Shown here piece by piece: positions 9,493 to 18,332 of a stretch of DNA of 64,000 nt (positions are counted from its first letter, which is position 1; every line of letters begins with the position of its first letter). Below the pieces are notes generated by a model. That model was not told where the DNA came from. It searched no databases and saw nothing but the letters and a program-made list of their open reading frames with translations. The DNA comes from PVC group bacterium. Its GTDB lineage: Bacteria; Verrucomicrobiota; Kiritimatiellia; CAIKKV01. The translations under genes and the position numbers were made by a program. Location: contig CAMDGM010000004.1 in the NCBI GenBank assembly GCA_945898015.1, positions 1-64,000 of the forward strand, written 5' to 3'.

Positions 9493-10077
9493 CTAGGGAC
9501 GAGCTGTTGCCGTGGTCGCCGTCACGTTCGTGGACCCTCCCGGACCGCCCGCCGCTTTAAGGCGCAGGTACGAGCAGTTGATCGTGAAGGTTCCCTTTAA
9601 CAAGCCCCTGTTCTCGGACTTGATGTAAAGCTGGCTGATATCGAGCATACCATGATCCTCTTGCAGGGCAAAGAGGAAATGGGCCAGGGCGTCGAGAGAC
9701 CCTTCCCAGTTGCACTTGATATCCAGGGCGCCGATATCGCCGTGTCGCTTTTCCTTCTGCGGTTCCCGGCGTGTCAGGGTGAGGCTGTTCTGGGTGGCCA
9801 ATCCCTCGACCTTGATCAGCATGTCCGCGGTGACATCCTGGGATTCCGGGTACGCGGTGAGTGTTTTGAGCGCCTCGTTCAGCTTGGCCTGCCAGGCCCC
9901 CTTCTGGTCGGTCATGCGCCGTTCCGTTTCGAGCGTTGCGATCAAGCGCTCCTGGCGGTCGCGTTTTTCACGGACGGCGGTCAGTCGGGGATCGGCAAAG
10001 AAATACCAGGTGGGGAGGAAGACCAGGACAACCCCGGTGATCCACGCCAAGATCAATTCGCGCGGCGTCAGCTTCAT
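9493..10077 (-). CDS. gspM: Type II secretion protein GspM-like (PilO-type)
   Basis: 194 residues. One N-terminal membrane segment (about residues 9-28, ILAWITGVVLVFLPTW) is followed by a coiled-coil-forming region and a small ferredoxin-like C-terminal domain. This fits GspM/PilO, the inner-membrane platform partner of GspL. Sequence identity to known GspM is not recognisable by eye; the call rests on topology and on position between gspL and gspD. It overlaps gspL by the ATGA tetranucleotide. Confidence 0.7.
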   Translation of the reverse strand: MKLTPRELILAWITGVVLVFLPTWYFFADPRLTAVREKRDRQERLIATLETERRMTDQKGAWQAKLNEALKTLTAYPESQDVTADMLIKVEGLATQNSLTLTRREPQKEKRHGDIGALDIKCNWEGSLDALAHFLFALQEDHGMLDISQLYIKSENRGLLKGTFTINCSYLRLKAAGGPGGSTNVTATTATARP

Positions 10078-11465
10078 TCCCCGCCCTCCTGGAAGAGCGC
10101 AATCGCGATCCGGAAGGTCTCCCGGTTTTTGGTGCGGATCGGGCCCTGTAGTTCGGTGCCGTAAAACAGGGTGGAGGCGTCCAGCGCTTTTTTGAAGTCA
10201 TAGACGGCCTGGGAGGCGGGTGCCTCTCCGGACAGGGCGATCGCTTTTCCCTTTTCGAACGTGATCTGGTTCAACTCGATGCCGGCGGGCATGAGCGAGG
10301 TGATTTCTCGGAGGCATTCCAGGGCGGATCGTGTGATGTCGCCAAACAGGTTCAGCGATTGTACCCGTTTGCGGTTGTCCCGGACGTCCTGGGCGGCCGG
10401 TTTCATGACGGCCAGCTGGGCTTCGAGGCCGGCCAGCCGGCGGGAATGAAATTCCTGCCAACCGAGCACCGCGCCGATGCTGAGAAGCCAGACGCCCAGT
10501 GCCACTCCCGAGGCCGCCGCCAGCCGCTGCTTGATCTGGCGGTTTTTTTCCGCGATCCGCCAGGTGTCCAGGACCAGGTCCAGCCGGACACCGGGGGTGT
10601 CAGCTTCCCGCCGCGCCACTCCCTCGCTCAGCGGACCCAGGGAGTCGAGCGGCTCGGCCTTGACCGGCCAGCCTCCGGCGGCGGTCAGGGCGGCCGGGAG
10701 TTCGGCCGGGGCGTCCGCGGCCATCCAGATGACAAGTTCAGAGATCGGCTGGGATCCGTGCTCCAGTTCGAGCGAGGTCATGGCGGAGGCGGTTTCCTCG
10801 GCAATGTCCTGAGCGAATTCGGCAGGGGACAATCCGTCGATTCGGGCGTGGGACCGGAATAACACGGGAGCGCCGGAATCGGCCACCAGCAGCTCGCAGG
10901 ATTGCGTTTCGGCGATCAGCAGGACCCGTCGGCCAGCTCCCATGATCTCGGGCCGGCGCCGCAGGATGTCCCACCAACCCAGGGTGCTGAGGGTGATCCG
11001 GTCGATCCGCAGCTTGTGCCGGCGAAGGGCGGATCCGATGGACTCCACGACGGATTTCTGGATGGCCGCGATCAGGACACGCGAATCGTTTTCACGGGTT
11101 TCCAGCACGTCGTAGGAATAGGAGACCGTTTCAGGGGGGAACGGGGAAAGGGCGTCGATTTGGAGTTCGACCATACCGGCTAATTCACGGGGCTCGACGG
11201 CGGGGAGGATGACGAGGCGCTGGATGGCGCTGGATCCGGGCAAGACCAGTGTGGCGTGGCGTCCGGGCATGGCGCGAACGGCCGCTTCGAGGGCGGCCTC
11301 CGCTTCGGGCGAAGGGGGCGCCGGCTTGCGCAGGAGATCTTCGCCGTCGGGCAGGGCTTCGCGGCCGGTGGCGTCCAGTTCCCAGCCCTCGCGGCCTTTT
11401 CGCAGGCGCGTCCATTCGATCGAGCTGCTCCGGAGCGCGATCGCCTGATATTCCGGCTTACCCAT
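10074..11465 (-). CDS. gspL: Type II secretion protein GspL (PilM-like actin fold)
   Basis: 463 residues. The N-terminal 280 residues resemble the cytoplasmic actin-like domain of GspL/PilM, for example ELQIDALSPFPPETVSYSY. A membrane segment near residue 325 (GVALGVWLLSIGAVLGW) is followed by a PilN-like periplasmic domain. GspL links the GspE ATPase to the membrane platform. It fits between gspK (9-base gap) and gspM (4-base overlap). It may equally be described as a PilM-PilN fusion. Confidence 0.75.
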   Translation of the reverse strand: MGKPEYQAIALRSSSIEWTRLRKGREGWELDATGREALPDGEDLLRKPAPPSPEAEAALEAAVRAMPGRHATLVLPGSSAIQRLVILPAVEPRELAGMVELQIDALSPFPPETVSYSYDVLETRENDSRVLIAAIQKSVVESIGSALRRHKLRIDRITLSTLGWWDILRRRPEIMGAGRRVLLIAETQSCELLVADSGAPVLFRSHARIDGLSPAEFAQDIAEETASAMTSLELEHGSQPISELVIWMAADAPAELPAALTAAGGWPVKAEPLDSLGPLSEGVARREADTPGVRLDLVLDTWRIAEKNRQIKQRLAAASGVALGVWLLSIGAVLGWQEFHSRRLAGLEAQLAVMKPAAQDVRDNRKRVQSLNLFGDITRSALECLREITSLMPAGIELNQITFEKGKAIALSGEAPASQAVYDFKKALDASTLFYGTELQGPIRTKNRETFRIAIALFQEGGE

Positions 11466-11474
11466 CCGACTCCT

Positions 11475-12566
11475 TTAAAGCGCGGTCTCTTCCTGCCAGC
11501 GGAGGATGCGGAAGGCGCCCTTGCTCTGTTCGGCGATGCAGGAAACGGTCCAGGTTACATCCCCGACGCGGCCGACGCTGGTGATCCGCAAAATCTGCGA
11601 CTGAGTGGTTATACGGTCTTTCAGCCGATTTCTCAAGTCCGGAAAATCGGAGAAGCGATTAAAGAAGTCTTCGGGGTTTTTATAAGAGGTGTCCTCGTCG
11701 GGGAATTCAGGGTCACCCTCGCGTTCCAGAATGATTTCGGAGGCCATGGGTTCATCGATGTCCAGCGAGAGGGCCATGAGCACCCGCAGGGAGGCGGCGT
11801 TGATGTTGACCTGGCGGCTGCCGTAGGTGGTGAGCAGGTCCGCGATGCCGCTGATCGTCTTGGGCGGCTCATCCGAATGGCCCCGTTCCTCCGGCGTCTC
11901 GAGCGTTCCGCCGTAGAGGTAGGTGTTGGTGAAGCCCTTGATCAGGAGCAACTCGTTCACCGTGTCGAGAGGGGCGTTTTTCGCGCGGTAAGGCTTATCC
12001 TGTTTCAGGTAGTAGTCGTCGCTTTCGGCGCCATCGGGGCAGGGGACATCGTCGGGGTCGATCCAGTCGATGAAGGCGTCGAACAGCTTGGGCCACTCCT
12101 CTTCAGGGATGCCGCCCAGGTCGAAAACCCCCTCCCAGTCGGCCAGCGTCTTGAGTTCGTTGACGTTGATCAGGGAGGGTTCGGGCACGATGGTGAGGTT
12201 CAATTCCCCCTCGCCCAGCGAATCGGTGATGCTGACGACGTTCAGGCCTTCCTTGAGCCGCTTGGCCTGGTCGAACCAGACTTTCTCCGCGTGGGCGTCG
12301 TCGGGGTTTTTCGGGTCGATTTGACTGCTGATGGCAAAGAGGAAACGGGCCTTGTCGATGCCGGACTGGGCAATCTGCTCGGCTTTCAGGCGCTGCCGGT
12401 AAAAACTGGCGATGCGGGATTCGAGCTTCATTTCGTAGGCGAACGAACCGATCATGAGGGAGAGCAAGGCGATGACCCAGACGGCCACGATCAGGGCGGA
12501 ACCGGAGCGGCTCCGACCCCGGGGTCGGGGCCGGCAGGCGGCGGGGCTGGATGCGGGCTGTTTCAT
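11475..12566 (-). CDS. gspK: Type II secretion minor pseudopilin GspK
   Basis: 363 residues. After a short Arg-rich leader comes a hydrophobic helix (SALIVAVWVIALLSLMIG, about residues 23-40) that lacks the usual FTLLE sequence, as is normal for GspK. A large alpha-helical region with helix-hairpin-helix-like repeats (LLLIKGFTNTYLYGG, and INAASLRVLMAL) follows. GspK caps the pseudopilus tip with GspI and GspJ. It starts 7 bases after gspJ. Confidence 0.85.
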   Translation of the reverse strand: MKQPASSPAACRPRPRGRSRSGSALIVAVWVIALLSLMIGSFAYEMKLESRIASFYRQRLKAEQIAQSGIDKARFLFAISSQIDPKNPDDAHAEKVWFDQAKRLKEGLNVVSITDSLGEGELNLTIVPEPSLINVNELKTLADWEGVFDLGGIPEEEWPKLFDAFIDWIDPDDVPCPDGAESDDYYLKQDKPYRAKNAPLDTVNELLLIKGFTNTYLYGGTLETPEERGHSDEPPKTISGIADLLTTYGSRQVNINAASLRVLMALSLDIDEPMASEIILEREGDPEFPDEDTSYKNPEDFFNRFSDFPDLRNRLKDRITTQSQILRITSVGRVGDVTWTVSCIAEQSKGAFRILRWQEETAL

Positions 12567-12573
12567 GAGGGGG

Positions 12574-13263
12574 TCACCAGGAGAGCGGCGCGATGGGGAT
12601 GGCGACGATCCGCTCGACTTTGAGCGGTTCTTCGCCCGGTTCAGCGGGTTTGAGGTAGAGGCTCAGATGAAGGTAGGAGGGAATGCTGTTGGTCGGCTCC
12701 CATTCGTCTTCCCAGGAAATTTCGCCGAAGGCATCCACATTGGTGCTGATTTCGCAATCGAACCCCGCCACGGCCGAGGAAAGCAAGGTGAAGGGGGCGT
12801 CCTTGTCGGGATCGAAGTCCTCTTTTTGTCCGAATGGGCGCCAGGATTTGACCGCCGCGCAGGATCGGCCTTTTTCGTCGTCTTCCACCGTGAAGACGAT
12901 CCGGTGGAGGGAGGAGGCCTCGGTGGTGTCGGTGTCCAAGAGGGCGGACCCGGTTTTGACCCAGCTGATCCGGTCCCGGGCCGTGGGCCCGCTGCCGTCA
13001 TTTTCGAGCCAGAATCCGTAGACGGAGGCCGATTGCTTGCCCGCTTTTTTATAGTACGCGGACCGGAGCCCCGAGACGAGCTGATCCAGAATGGCGTCTG
13101 AGTGGTTGAGGTTGGCCGCCGCGGTGGTGCCATCGCGCCAGGCCCGGGAGACGTTGGAGAAGGTCATGACGATCACGGTCATGGCCATAGCGAGGATCGC
13201 CACAGCGATGGTGACTTCAAGCAGGGTGAACCCGGCGCGCCGGACTGGGAGACGTGGCGTCAT
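12574..13263 (-). CDS. gspJ: Type II secretion minor pseudopilin GspJ
   Basis: 229 residues with a type IV prepilin leader: Arg-rich start, then AGFTLLEVTIAVAILAM with Glu at +5. Cleavage by the prepilin peptidase (gspO, 24.3 kb) is expected before Phe. The C-terminal part is beta-rich. Position between gspI (ATGA overlap) and gspK, and length, support GspJ. Confidence 0.8.
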   Translation of the reverse strand: MTPRLPVRRAGFTLLEVTIAVAILAMAMTVIVMTFSNVSRAWRDGTTAAANLNHSDAILDQLVSGLRSAYYKKAGKQSASVYGFWLENDGSGPTARDRISWVKTGSALLDTDTTEASSLHRIVFTVEDDEKGRSCAAVKSWRPFGQKEDFDPDKDAPFTLLSSAVAGFDCEISTNVDAFGEISWEDEWEPTNSIPSYLHLSLYLKPAEPGEEPLKVERIVAIPIAPLSW

Positions 13264-13667
13264 GGCTGGTCCGCCTCCGGCAGGTCGTTGGTGTAGTAGT
13301 AATAGCGGACCGTTTCTTCGTAGGTATTGCTGCCCCGGCCTTCCCAGGTGACCCGGTTGTGGAGGACGAACAGCCCCACGTCTTCGTAGTCCGGCTGGAC
13401 TTCGGCCACGCGTTTGAACAGGAAACCCGGGAGAATCTCGGTTTCGGGCACTTCCTTGTTCACCAGTTCGTCGTCCTTTTCAACGATGGGAAAGCGCAGT
13501 TCGGCCAATTCCAGGGCGTAGCGGGCCTGATGGTAGGACTTGGAGACGGCGACCAGGGCGAGGCAGCGCGAGGTGGCGGTGGCGAGCGCGGCCACGCCAA
13601 GCCCGAGGATGGCCAGGGCCAGCACGACCTCCAGGAGGGTCAGTCCGATGCGGCTATTTTTCCTCAT
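13260..13667 (-). CDS. gspI: Type II secretion minor pseudopilin GspI
   Basis: 135 residues, short as expected for GspI, with a prepilin leader MRKNSRIGLTLLEVVLALAIL (Gly/Leu cleavage site, Glu at +5). It overlaps gspH by 14 bases and gspJ by 4. GspI nucleates the tip complex with GspJ and GspK. The assignment relies on the leader, size and order. Confidence 0.78.
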   Translation of the reverse strand: MRKNSRIGLTLLEVVLALAILGLGVAALATATSRCLALVAVSKSYHQARYALELAELRFPIVEKDDELVNKEVPETEILPGFLFKRVAEVQPDYEDVGLFVLHNRVTWEGRGSNTYEETVRYYYYTNDLPEADQP

Positions 13668-14250
13668 GTTCGGCCTCGCCCAGGAAATCGACGGTGATCA
13701 CCGATTCATGGCCATCTTCATCCGCCAGCGTCACTTCATAGGGCGTGCAGGTGCCGTTGGTCTTGTACCGGACGGATGCCGGCCCTGCCTCTTCCGTGCC
13801 CGGATCGTCCCCGCGTGCGAGTTTCTTTACGATCACGCCGTCCAGTTTCCGGGCCAGGCCCCGGGGGGGAGAGGCCGGCGTGGCCGGTGTGCTGTCGGGC
13901 GGCCGGTTGGTGGCGAGGGTCTCAAAATCGGGCGTATTGGTGATGGCGGCCAGCTGATGGCGGGTGTAGACCTGAGCAACCGTTGTTTTGAGGGGCGGTC
14001 CTTCTTCGACGTTGATCTGGCTGCCGCCGAGGGTGAAGACCAGGTTCATGGGCCGCTGGCGCGAGACGGCCATGGTGTGGGCATACCGGCCGCAGGCCAT
14101 GACGGTTCGCGTGGCTTGCCGGAGGCGCTGGCCCTGAAGGGATTTTACAAACGCCGGCGTCGCGATGGCAGCCACGAAGCCGATGATCACCGTCACGAGC
14201 AGGACCTCGATCAGGGTGAACCCGTTTTTAGTTCGTGATGTCATCCGCAC
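13654..14250 (-). CDS. gspH: Type II secretion minor pseudopilin GspH
   Basis: 198 residues from the GTG at 14250; an in-frame ATG at 14244 (MTSRTKNGFTLIEV) is the more likely start. The prepilin leader NGFTLIEVLLVTVIIG is classical. It overlaps the end of gspG, implying coupled translation. The remaining region is beta-rich with a Pro-rich loop. GspH/FimT-type assignment is by position and leader. Confidence 0.78.
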   Translation of the reverse strand: MRMTSRTKNGFTLIEVLLVTVIIGFVAAIATPAFVKSLQGQRLRQATRTVMACGRYAHTMAVSRQRPMNLVFTLGGSQINVEEGPPLKTTVAQVYTRHQLAAITNTPDFETLATNRPPDSTPATPASPPRGLARKLDGVIVKKLARGDDPGTEEAGPASVRYKTNGTCTPYEVTLADEDGHESVITVDFLGEAEHEEK

Positions 14251-14605
14251 TGCCCATCACCTCGTCGGGCCCCCCCGAGACGATCGAGTAGCTTCCGTCC
14301 GTTTGGTTGGGCGTGTAGGTGAAGTCTTTTCCCCAGCCGTCTTTAGGCAGGGATTTGGCGTTTTTGAGGTAGGGGAGCAGGTCCTGCAGCGAGGGCGGCA
14401 GCTTGGCGCTGTGATCGAGCATATAGGAGTCGATGGCGGTGTCCATGGCCGAGATCGTTCCGCGGGTGGCGTTGATTTGCGCTTTTCCGAGGTTATGACC
14501 CAGTTTGGGCACGGCCACGGCCGCGAGAATGCCGATAATGACCACCACCAGCATGATTTCAATGAGGGTGAAGCCGGAGCGGCGTCGAGGGGTTTGATTC
14601 GTCAT
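14228..14605 (-). CDS. gspG: Type II secretion major pseudopilin GspG
   Basis: The start is set at the ATG at 14605 (MTNQTPRRRSGF, 125 residues) because GGAAGGAA precedes it; the track ATG at 14620 overlaps that ribosome-binding site. The leader RSGFTLIEIMLVVVIIGILA and C-terminal LPKDGWGKDFTY are hallmarks of GspG. It is the main subunit of the secretion pseudopilus. A private promoter just upstream would give extra expression relative to its neighbours. Confidence 0.93.
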   Translation of the reverse strand: MTNQTPRRRSGFTLIEIMLVVVIIGILAAVAVPKLGHNLGKAQINATRGTISAMDTAIDSYMLDHSAKLPPSLQDLLPYLKNAKSLPKDGWGKDFTYTPNQTDGSYSIVSGGPDEVMGSADDITN

Positions 14606-14638
14606 GGCAGTTCCTTCCAACTCGATTTATATTGGACA

Positions 14639-14667
14639 ACTATAAGGCAAGTGAAAGCCCGGGGCAA
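14639..14667 (-). promoter_or_regulatory. Candidate internal promoter for gspG
   Basis: On the minus strand TTGCCC (14662-14667), a 17-base spacer and TATAGT (14639-14644). It sits in the only sizeable gap (77 bases) inside the gsp operon. A short CGGGGC-tt-GCCCCG inverted repeat overlaps the -35 side. Confidence 0.5.
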
Positions 14668-14682
14668 GCCCCGTTTCCCGGC

Positions 14683-15969
14683 TCAGGCGCCCAGGCCGCT
14701 GGTCATTTCGAAGACGGCCATGAGCATGGAGATGGCCACGAATCCGACGAGGGCCGCAATGACGACGATCATGATGGGTTCCAGGAGGGTGGTGAAGATC
14801 TTGATGCTTCGGTCCAGCTCGTTTTCGTAGCGGTTGGCGATGTGGAGCAGGGAGCCGGACACGTCGCCGGTCTGCTCGCCCACGGCCAGCATGTCGGTGA
14901 TCATGGGGGGGAAAATGCCGCCGGCGGCGAGCGGCTTGGAGATGGTGGTGCCGTCGGTGACGCGTTCGCGGGCATTGTGGATTTCACGGGCCAGCACGTC
15001 GTTGCCGATGATCCGTTCGACGATGGCCAGCGATTGCAGCACGGGCACCCCGTTGGCGAGGAGCGTGCTGAGGGTGCGGGCGAACTGGGCAAAGGCGCTG
15101 GCCTGGACAATGCTGCGGATCACCGGGAGCTTGAGCTGGGTCTGGTGCCACCAGAGCCGCCCCTTTTCCGAGGCCAGGTACCGGCGGATCAGGACGCCGG
15201 CAATCACGAGCAGGGCGAGGATCAACAGGCCGTAGCGTTTGCAGATCATGCTGAAATCGATGAGAATCCGGGTGGGCAGGGGAAGCGTCCCTTTGAGTTC
15301 CTCGAAGATGATGGCGAACCGCGGGATCACGAACACCATCGAGAAAATGAGCGTGCCCATGCCCATCAGCATGACGATCGAGGGATACACCAGGGCCATG
15401 GCGACCTTTTCCTTAACCTCCTTGATGCGTTCGTAATGCGTGACCAGCCGCTGTAGCACGTCGGTCAGCGTGCCGCTGGCCTCGCCGGCCTGGATCATGG
15501 AAATATAGAAGGACGGGAAGGAGTCGGCGTGTTCCGCCAGCGCGTCGGACAGGGCCAGGCCGCGGTTGATTTCGTCGCGGATGGCGGCCACGAGCGGATG
15601 CTCGTCCCCCTCCTGGCCGCGCCGGGCGAGGGTGTTGAGGGCCTGGCTCAGCTTCATGCCCGAGGCCAGGAGGTCGGCCAGTTCGCGGGAGAAGATGAGC
15701 ATCTCAGTGTAGGTGAAGCGCATTTTCCGGGCCGGCGGCGTGAAATGGAGGATTTGCCGCCAGGATCGGGGGCGCTTTGCCGGGGCGGTGGCGGGGCCCC
15801 CGCCTTTGGCCGGGGGTTTGGCTGCCGCCGCGCCGTCTTCGGTCACGGACACGGGCACGGACCCGGCGGCCTGCAATTTTTGCAGCACGGTCCGGCGGTC
15901 GGGGGCGTCCATGACGCCTTCGGATTTCTCTCCGGTCCGGGAGCGGGCGGTGTAGGTGAAGCGGGGCAT
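14683..15969 (-). CDS. gspF: Type II secretion inner-membrane platform protein GspF
   Basis: 428 residues with two T2SSF domains. The first, about residues 90-220, includes FSRELADLLASGMKLSQAL and YPSIVMLMGMGTLIFSM. The second, about residues 290-420, includes FARTLSTLLANGVPVLQSL and a final membrane helix IMIVVIAALVGFVAISML. It is the polytopic membrane protein through which GspE drives pseudopilus assembly. It follows gspE after 3 bases. Confidence 0.93.
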   Translation of the reverse strand: MPRFTYTARSRTGEKSEGVMDAPDRRTVLQKLQAAGSVPVSVTEDGAAAAKPPAKGGGPATAPAKRPRSWRQILHFTPPARKMRFTYTEMLIFSRELADLLASGMKLSQALNTLARRGQEGDEHPLVAAIRDEINRGLALSDALAEHADSFPSFYISMIQAGEASGTLTDVLQRLVTHYERIKEVKEKVAMALVYPSIVMLMGMGTLIFSMVFVIPRFAIIFEELKGTLPLPTRILIDFSMICKRYGLLILALLVIAGVLIRRYLASEKGRLWWHQTQLKLPVIRSIVQASAFAQFARTLSTLLANGVPVLQSLAIVERIIGNDVLAREIHNARERVTDGTTISKPLAAGGIFPPMITDMLAVGEQTGDVSGSLLHIANRYENELDRSIKIFTTLLEPIMIVVIAALVGFVAISMLMAVFEMTSGLGA

Positions 15970-15972
15970 GGT

Positions 15973-17670
15973 CTACTCGGTTTCCTCGGTCACGCGCAAG
16001 ACTTCCTCGACCGTCGTGGTGCCGTCGAAGACTTTCGCCCAGCCGTCCTCGCGCAGGGTGCGCATGCCGTCGGCAATGGCCCGCTGCTTCAGGGCGGAGA
16101 CGGGCGCCCGGGAAACGATGAGCGGTTCGATGGCGTCGTTCACCGCGAGCACTTCGAAGATGCCGAGGCGGCCCCGGAACCCCGTGTGGCGGCATTTTTC
16201 GCAGCCGTTGGCCTCGTAGATCCGGGCCTTCAGCCGGGCCTCGGGATCGAGATGGAGCTCGGCGGCCAGCGCCTCGTCCACGGCCACCGGCTTGCGGCAG
16301 GCGGGGCAGAGGCGGCGCACCAGTCGCTGGGCGATGATGCCTTCGAGGGAGGAGGCCACCAGGAAGGGCTCCACCCCCATGTCGATCAGGCGGGTGACCG
16401 CGCCCGCCGAATCGTTTGTGTGCAGGGTGCTGAGCACCAGATGGCCGGTGAGCGAGGCCCGGATGGCCATTTCGGCGGTTTCGAAGTCGCGGATTTCACC
16501 CACCATGATGATGTCGGGATCCTGGCGCAGGATGTGGCGCAGGGCCGTGGCGAAGGTGAGCCCGATTTCCTGCCGGACCTGGATCTGGTTGATCCCGGCC
16601 ATTTCATATTCGATCGGATCCTCCACGGTGATGATGCGGTCTTCCACCGAATTGATTTCGTGGAGAAAGGCGTAGAGGGAGGTGGACTTGCCCGAGCCGG
16701 TGGGGCCGGTGACGAGCAGGATGCCGTTGGGCCGGCGGATCATCTTTTCGATGAGCCCGCGGTCCCGGGGGTTGAACCCCAGCTCCGGCAGCCCGATGTG
16801 CTGCTTGCCGCGCAAGAGCAGGCGGAGGGAGACGCTTTCGCCGTAGACCGTGGGCATGGTGGAGACTCGGATGTCGATGTCCTCGCCGCGGATGCGCAGG
16901 CCGATGCGGCCGTCCTGGGGAAGCCGCTTTTCGGCGATGTCCATGGTGGCCATGACCTTGATGCGCGAGAGAATGGCGGCCTGGAAGCGCATCAGCTGCG
17001 GGGGCAGCGGGGTGGCGTGCAGCACGCCGTCGATGCGGTACCGGATGCGCAGCTCCTTCTCCATGGGCTCGAAATGGATGTCCGTGGCCCGTTCCTGATA
17101 GGCTTCCCAGATGATCTGGTTCACGAACTTGACGATGGAGGCTTCCTGGTCGTCCTCGTTCAGCTCGGTCTTGAACTTGGCGGCGTCGTCCTCGACCTCG
17201 ATGCGGTTGTCCTGGATGAGCTGTTCGACGGTTTCGGCGCCGACCCCGTAGCGTTTCTTGGCGGTGCGGGCGATGTCGGAGGAGGCGGCCAGCACCAGCC
17301 TCACGCGCATGCCGGAGGCGAGGCGGAGGGAGTCGGTCAGGCCGGGGGTGAACGGGTCGCTGGCGGCGACGAGCAGGGCGCCGTTTTCGATGGCCAGGGG
17401 CAGGACGTTGTGCTGGAAGACCGCCTTGGTGGGCAGTTTTTCGAGCACGGCGGTTTCAATGGTGGCGGCGTCCAGTTCGCGGTAGGGCAGGTTGAGGGCG
17501 CGGGCCAGGGCGGCCAGGTATTCGGGCTCGGAGGCGACCCCCTCGGCGACCACGGTGGCGGTGATGCCCTGCCCGGATTGAACGCTTTTTTCGAGCACGG
17601 TGGCGATCTGTTCGGGCTTGAACAGCTCCGTGCGCTGGAGAATGGCCGCAAGGCTGGAAGGGACTGTCAT
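15973..17670 (-). CDS. gspE: Type II secretion assembly ATPase GspE
   Basis: 565 residues. The N-terminal MshEN-type domain (about 1-150) is followed by the ATPase core: Walker A GPTGSGKS near residue 320, Walker B DIIMVGEIRD near 390, and a zinc site CPAC...CEKC near 455-495. It powers pseudopilus extension from the cytoplasm. It is the first gene of the operon. No Shine-Dalgarno is visible, and a candidate -10 box lies 8 bases before the ATG, so its mRNA is probably leaderless. Confidence 0.94.
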   Translation of the reverse strand: MTVPSSLAAILQRTELFKPEQIATVLEKSVQSGQGITATVVAEGVASEPEYLAALARALNLPYRELDAATIETAVLEKLPTKAVFQHNVLPLAIENGALLVAASDPFTPGLTDSLRLASGMRVRLVLAASSDIARTAKKRYGVGAETVEQLIQDNRIEVEDDAAKFKTELNEDDQEASIVKFVNQIIWEAYQERATDIHFEPMEKELRIRYRIDGVLHATPLPPQLMRFQAAILSRIKVMATMDIAEKRLPQDGRIGLRIRGEDIDIRVSTMPTVYGESVSLRLLLRGKQHIGLPELGFNPRDRGLIEKMIRRPNGILLVTGPTGSGKSTSLYAFLHEINSVEDRIITVEDPIEYEMAGINQIQVRQEIGLTFATALRHILRQDPDIIMVGEIRDFETAEMAIRASLTGHLVLSTLHTNDSAGAVTRLIDMGVEPFLVASSLEGIIAQRLVRRLCPACRKPVAVDEALAAELHLDPEARLKARIYEANGCEKCRHTGFRGRLGIFEVLAVNDAIEPLIVSRAPVSALKQRAIADGMRTLREDGWAKVFDGTTTVEEVLRVTEETE

Positions 17671-17678
17671 AGCGGGTT

Positions 17679-17707
17679 ATCATAGACCTTGCCGCAGGCC
17701 GCTTCAA
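17679..17707 (-). promoter_or_regulatory. Candidate promoter of the gsp operon
   Basis: On the minus strand TTGAAG (17702-17707), a 17-base spacer and TATGAT (17679-17684). The -10 ends 8 bases before the gspE ATG, placing the expected transcription start at about the start codon. Confidence 0.6.
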
Positions 17708-18020
17708 CCTTTTTTCCCGGTCTTGCGCGAGCGTTCTTCTCTTCTGGAGGGCGGCGGGCCTCCGCCGCCGTCTGGGTAGTGCGAGGCGTCCCTGCCGAGC
17801 CGCATGGCGGGTGTTTTGGCGGGTTGTGCCCCGCGAAAAAGCCCTCTGGATTTATTTATGGTGAGCCTGTGGATCTATCCCGGTGTTCATGCTGGCTGGC
17901 GAGTTCACCCGAGTGAGCTTTGTAGCAACATGCTGGGCAGCATATAGTTGCGTTAAAAAAGGTCACGCCACTTTTCGCTTTTTGTCCGTTACGGCGTTGT
18001 CTTCACGCTATCTTTATGCG
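17708..18020. other. Non-coding gap between gsp operon and toxin-antitoxin loci
   Basis: No convincing gene is seen in this stretch. The only structure noticed is a perfect 8-bp GC hairpin (ggcggcgg/ccgccgcc, loop gcct, 17750-17769) without a T tract on either strand. The small ORFs in the track here have no recognisable features. Confidence 0.5.
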
Positions 18021-18048
18021 TTGACATACATATGTGATATGCTAGTAT
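18021..18048 (+). promoter_or_regulatory. Candidate promoter/operator of first vapBC pair
   Basis: TTGACA (18021-18026), a 16-base spacer and TAGTAT (18043-18048). The spacer contains the 8-bp palindrome acatatgt, a plausible ribbon-helix-helix antitoxin site. The -10 ends 6 bases before the ATG. Confidence 0.5.
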
Positions 18049-18054
18049 GCGTTT

Positions 18055-18327
18055 ATGAGAACAACAATGGAACTGGATGACGATTTGGTTCAGGAGTTGA
18101 GAGATCGTTTGAGTCGAGAGGGCGGATCGTTGCGAAAGGCGCTGAATTCGGCCCTGCGAAAAGGGCTATACGACTCCGGTCGCCAATCACAGCCGGCGCC
18201 CTATCGCTGTCCGAGCGTGCATATGGGCATGCTGGTATCGCCGGGAATCGACCTTGACAAGGCCCTTGCGCTGGCGGCTGCCTTGGAAGACGCGGAGACG
18301 GCCGGGGAACTCGAGAGGCGGAAGTAG
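18055..18327 (+). CDS. VapB-type antitoxin (ribbon-helix-helix)
   Basis: 90 residues. The N-terminus MRTTMELDDDLVQELRDRL is typical of ribbon-helix-helix antitoxins that bind their own promoter. The C-terminal half probably wraps the toxin. No Shine-Dalgarno precedes the ATG. It lies 5 bases upstream of a PIN-domain toxin, giving the usual antitoxin-first order. Confidence 0.82.
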   Translation: MRTTMELDDDLVQELRDRLSREGGSLRKALNSALRKGLYDSGRQSQPAPYRCPSVHMGMLVSPGIDLDKALALAAALEDAETAGELERRK

Positions 18328-18332
18328 CGGAC

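Noticed and set aside
15529-17685. Plus-strand ORF of 718 residues opposite gspF and gspE
   Set aside because: Gly/His/Asp-rich antisense translation of GC-rich genes; the opposite strand carries unmistakable secretion proteins.
17750-17769. GC hairpin as a terminator
   Set aside because: No T tract on either strand and no gene ends there.
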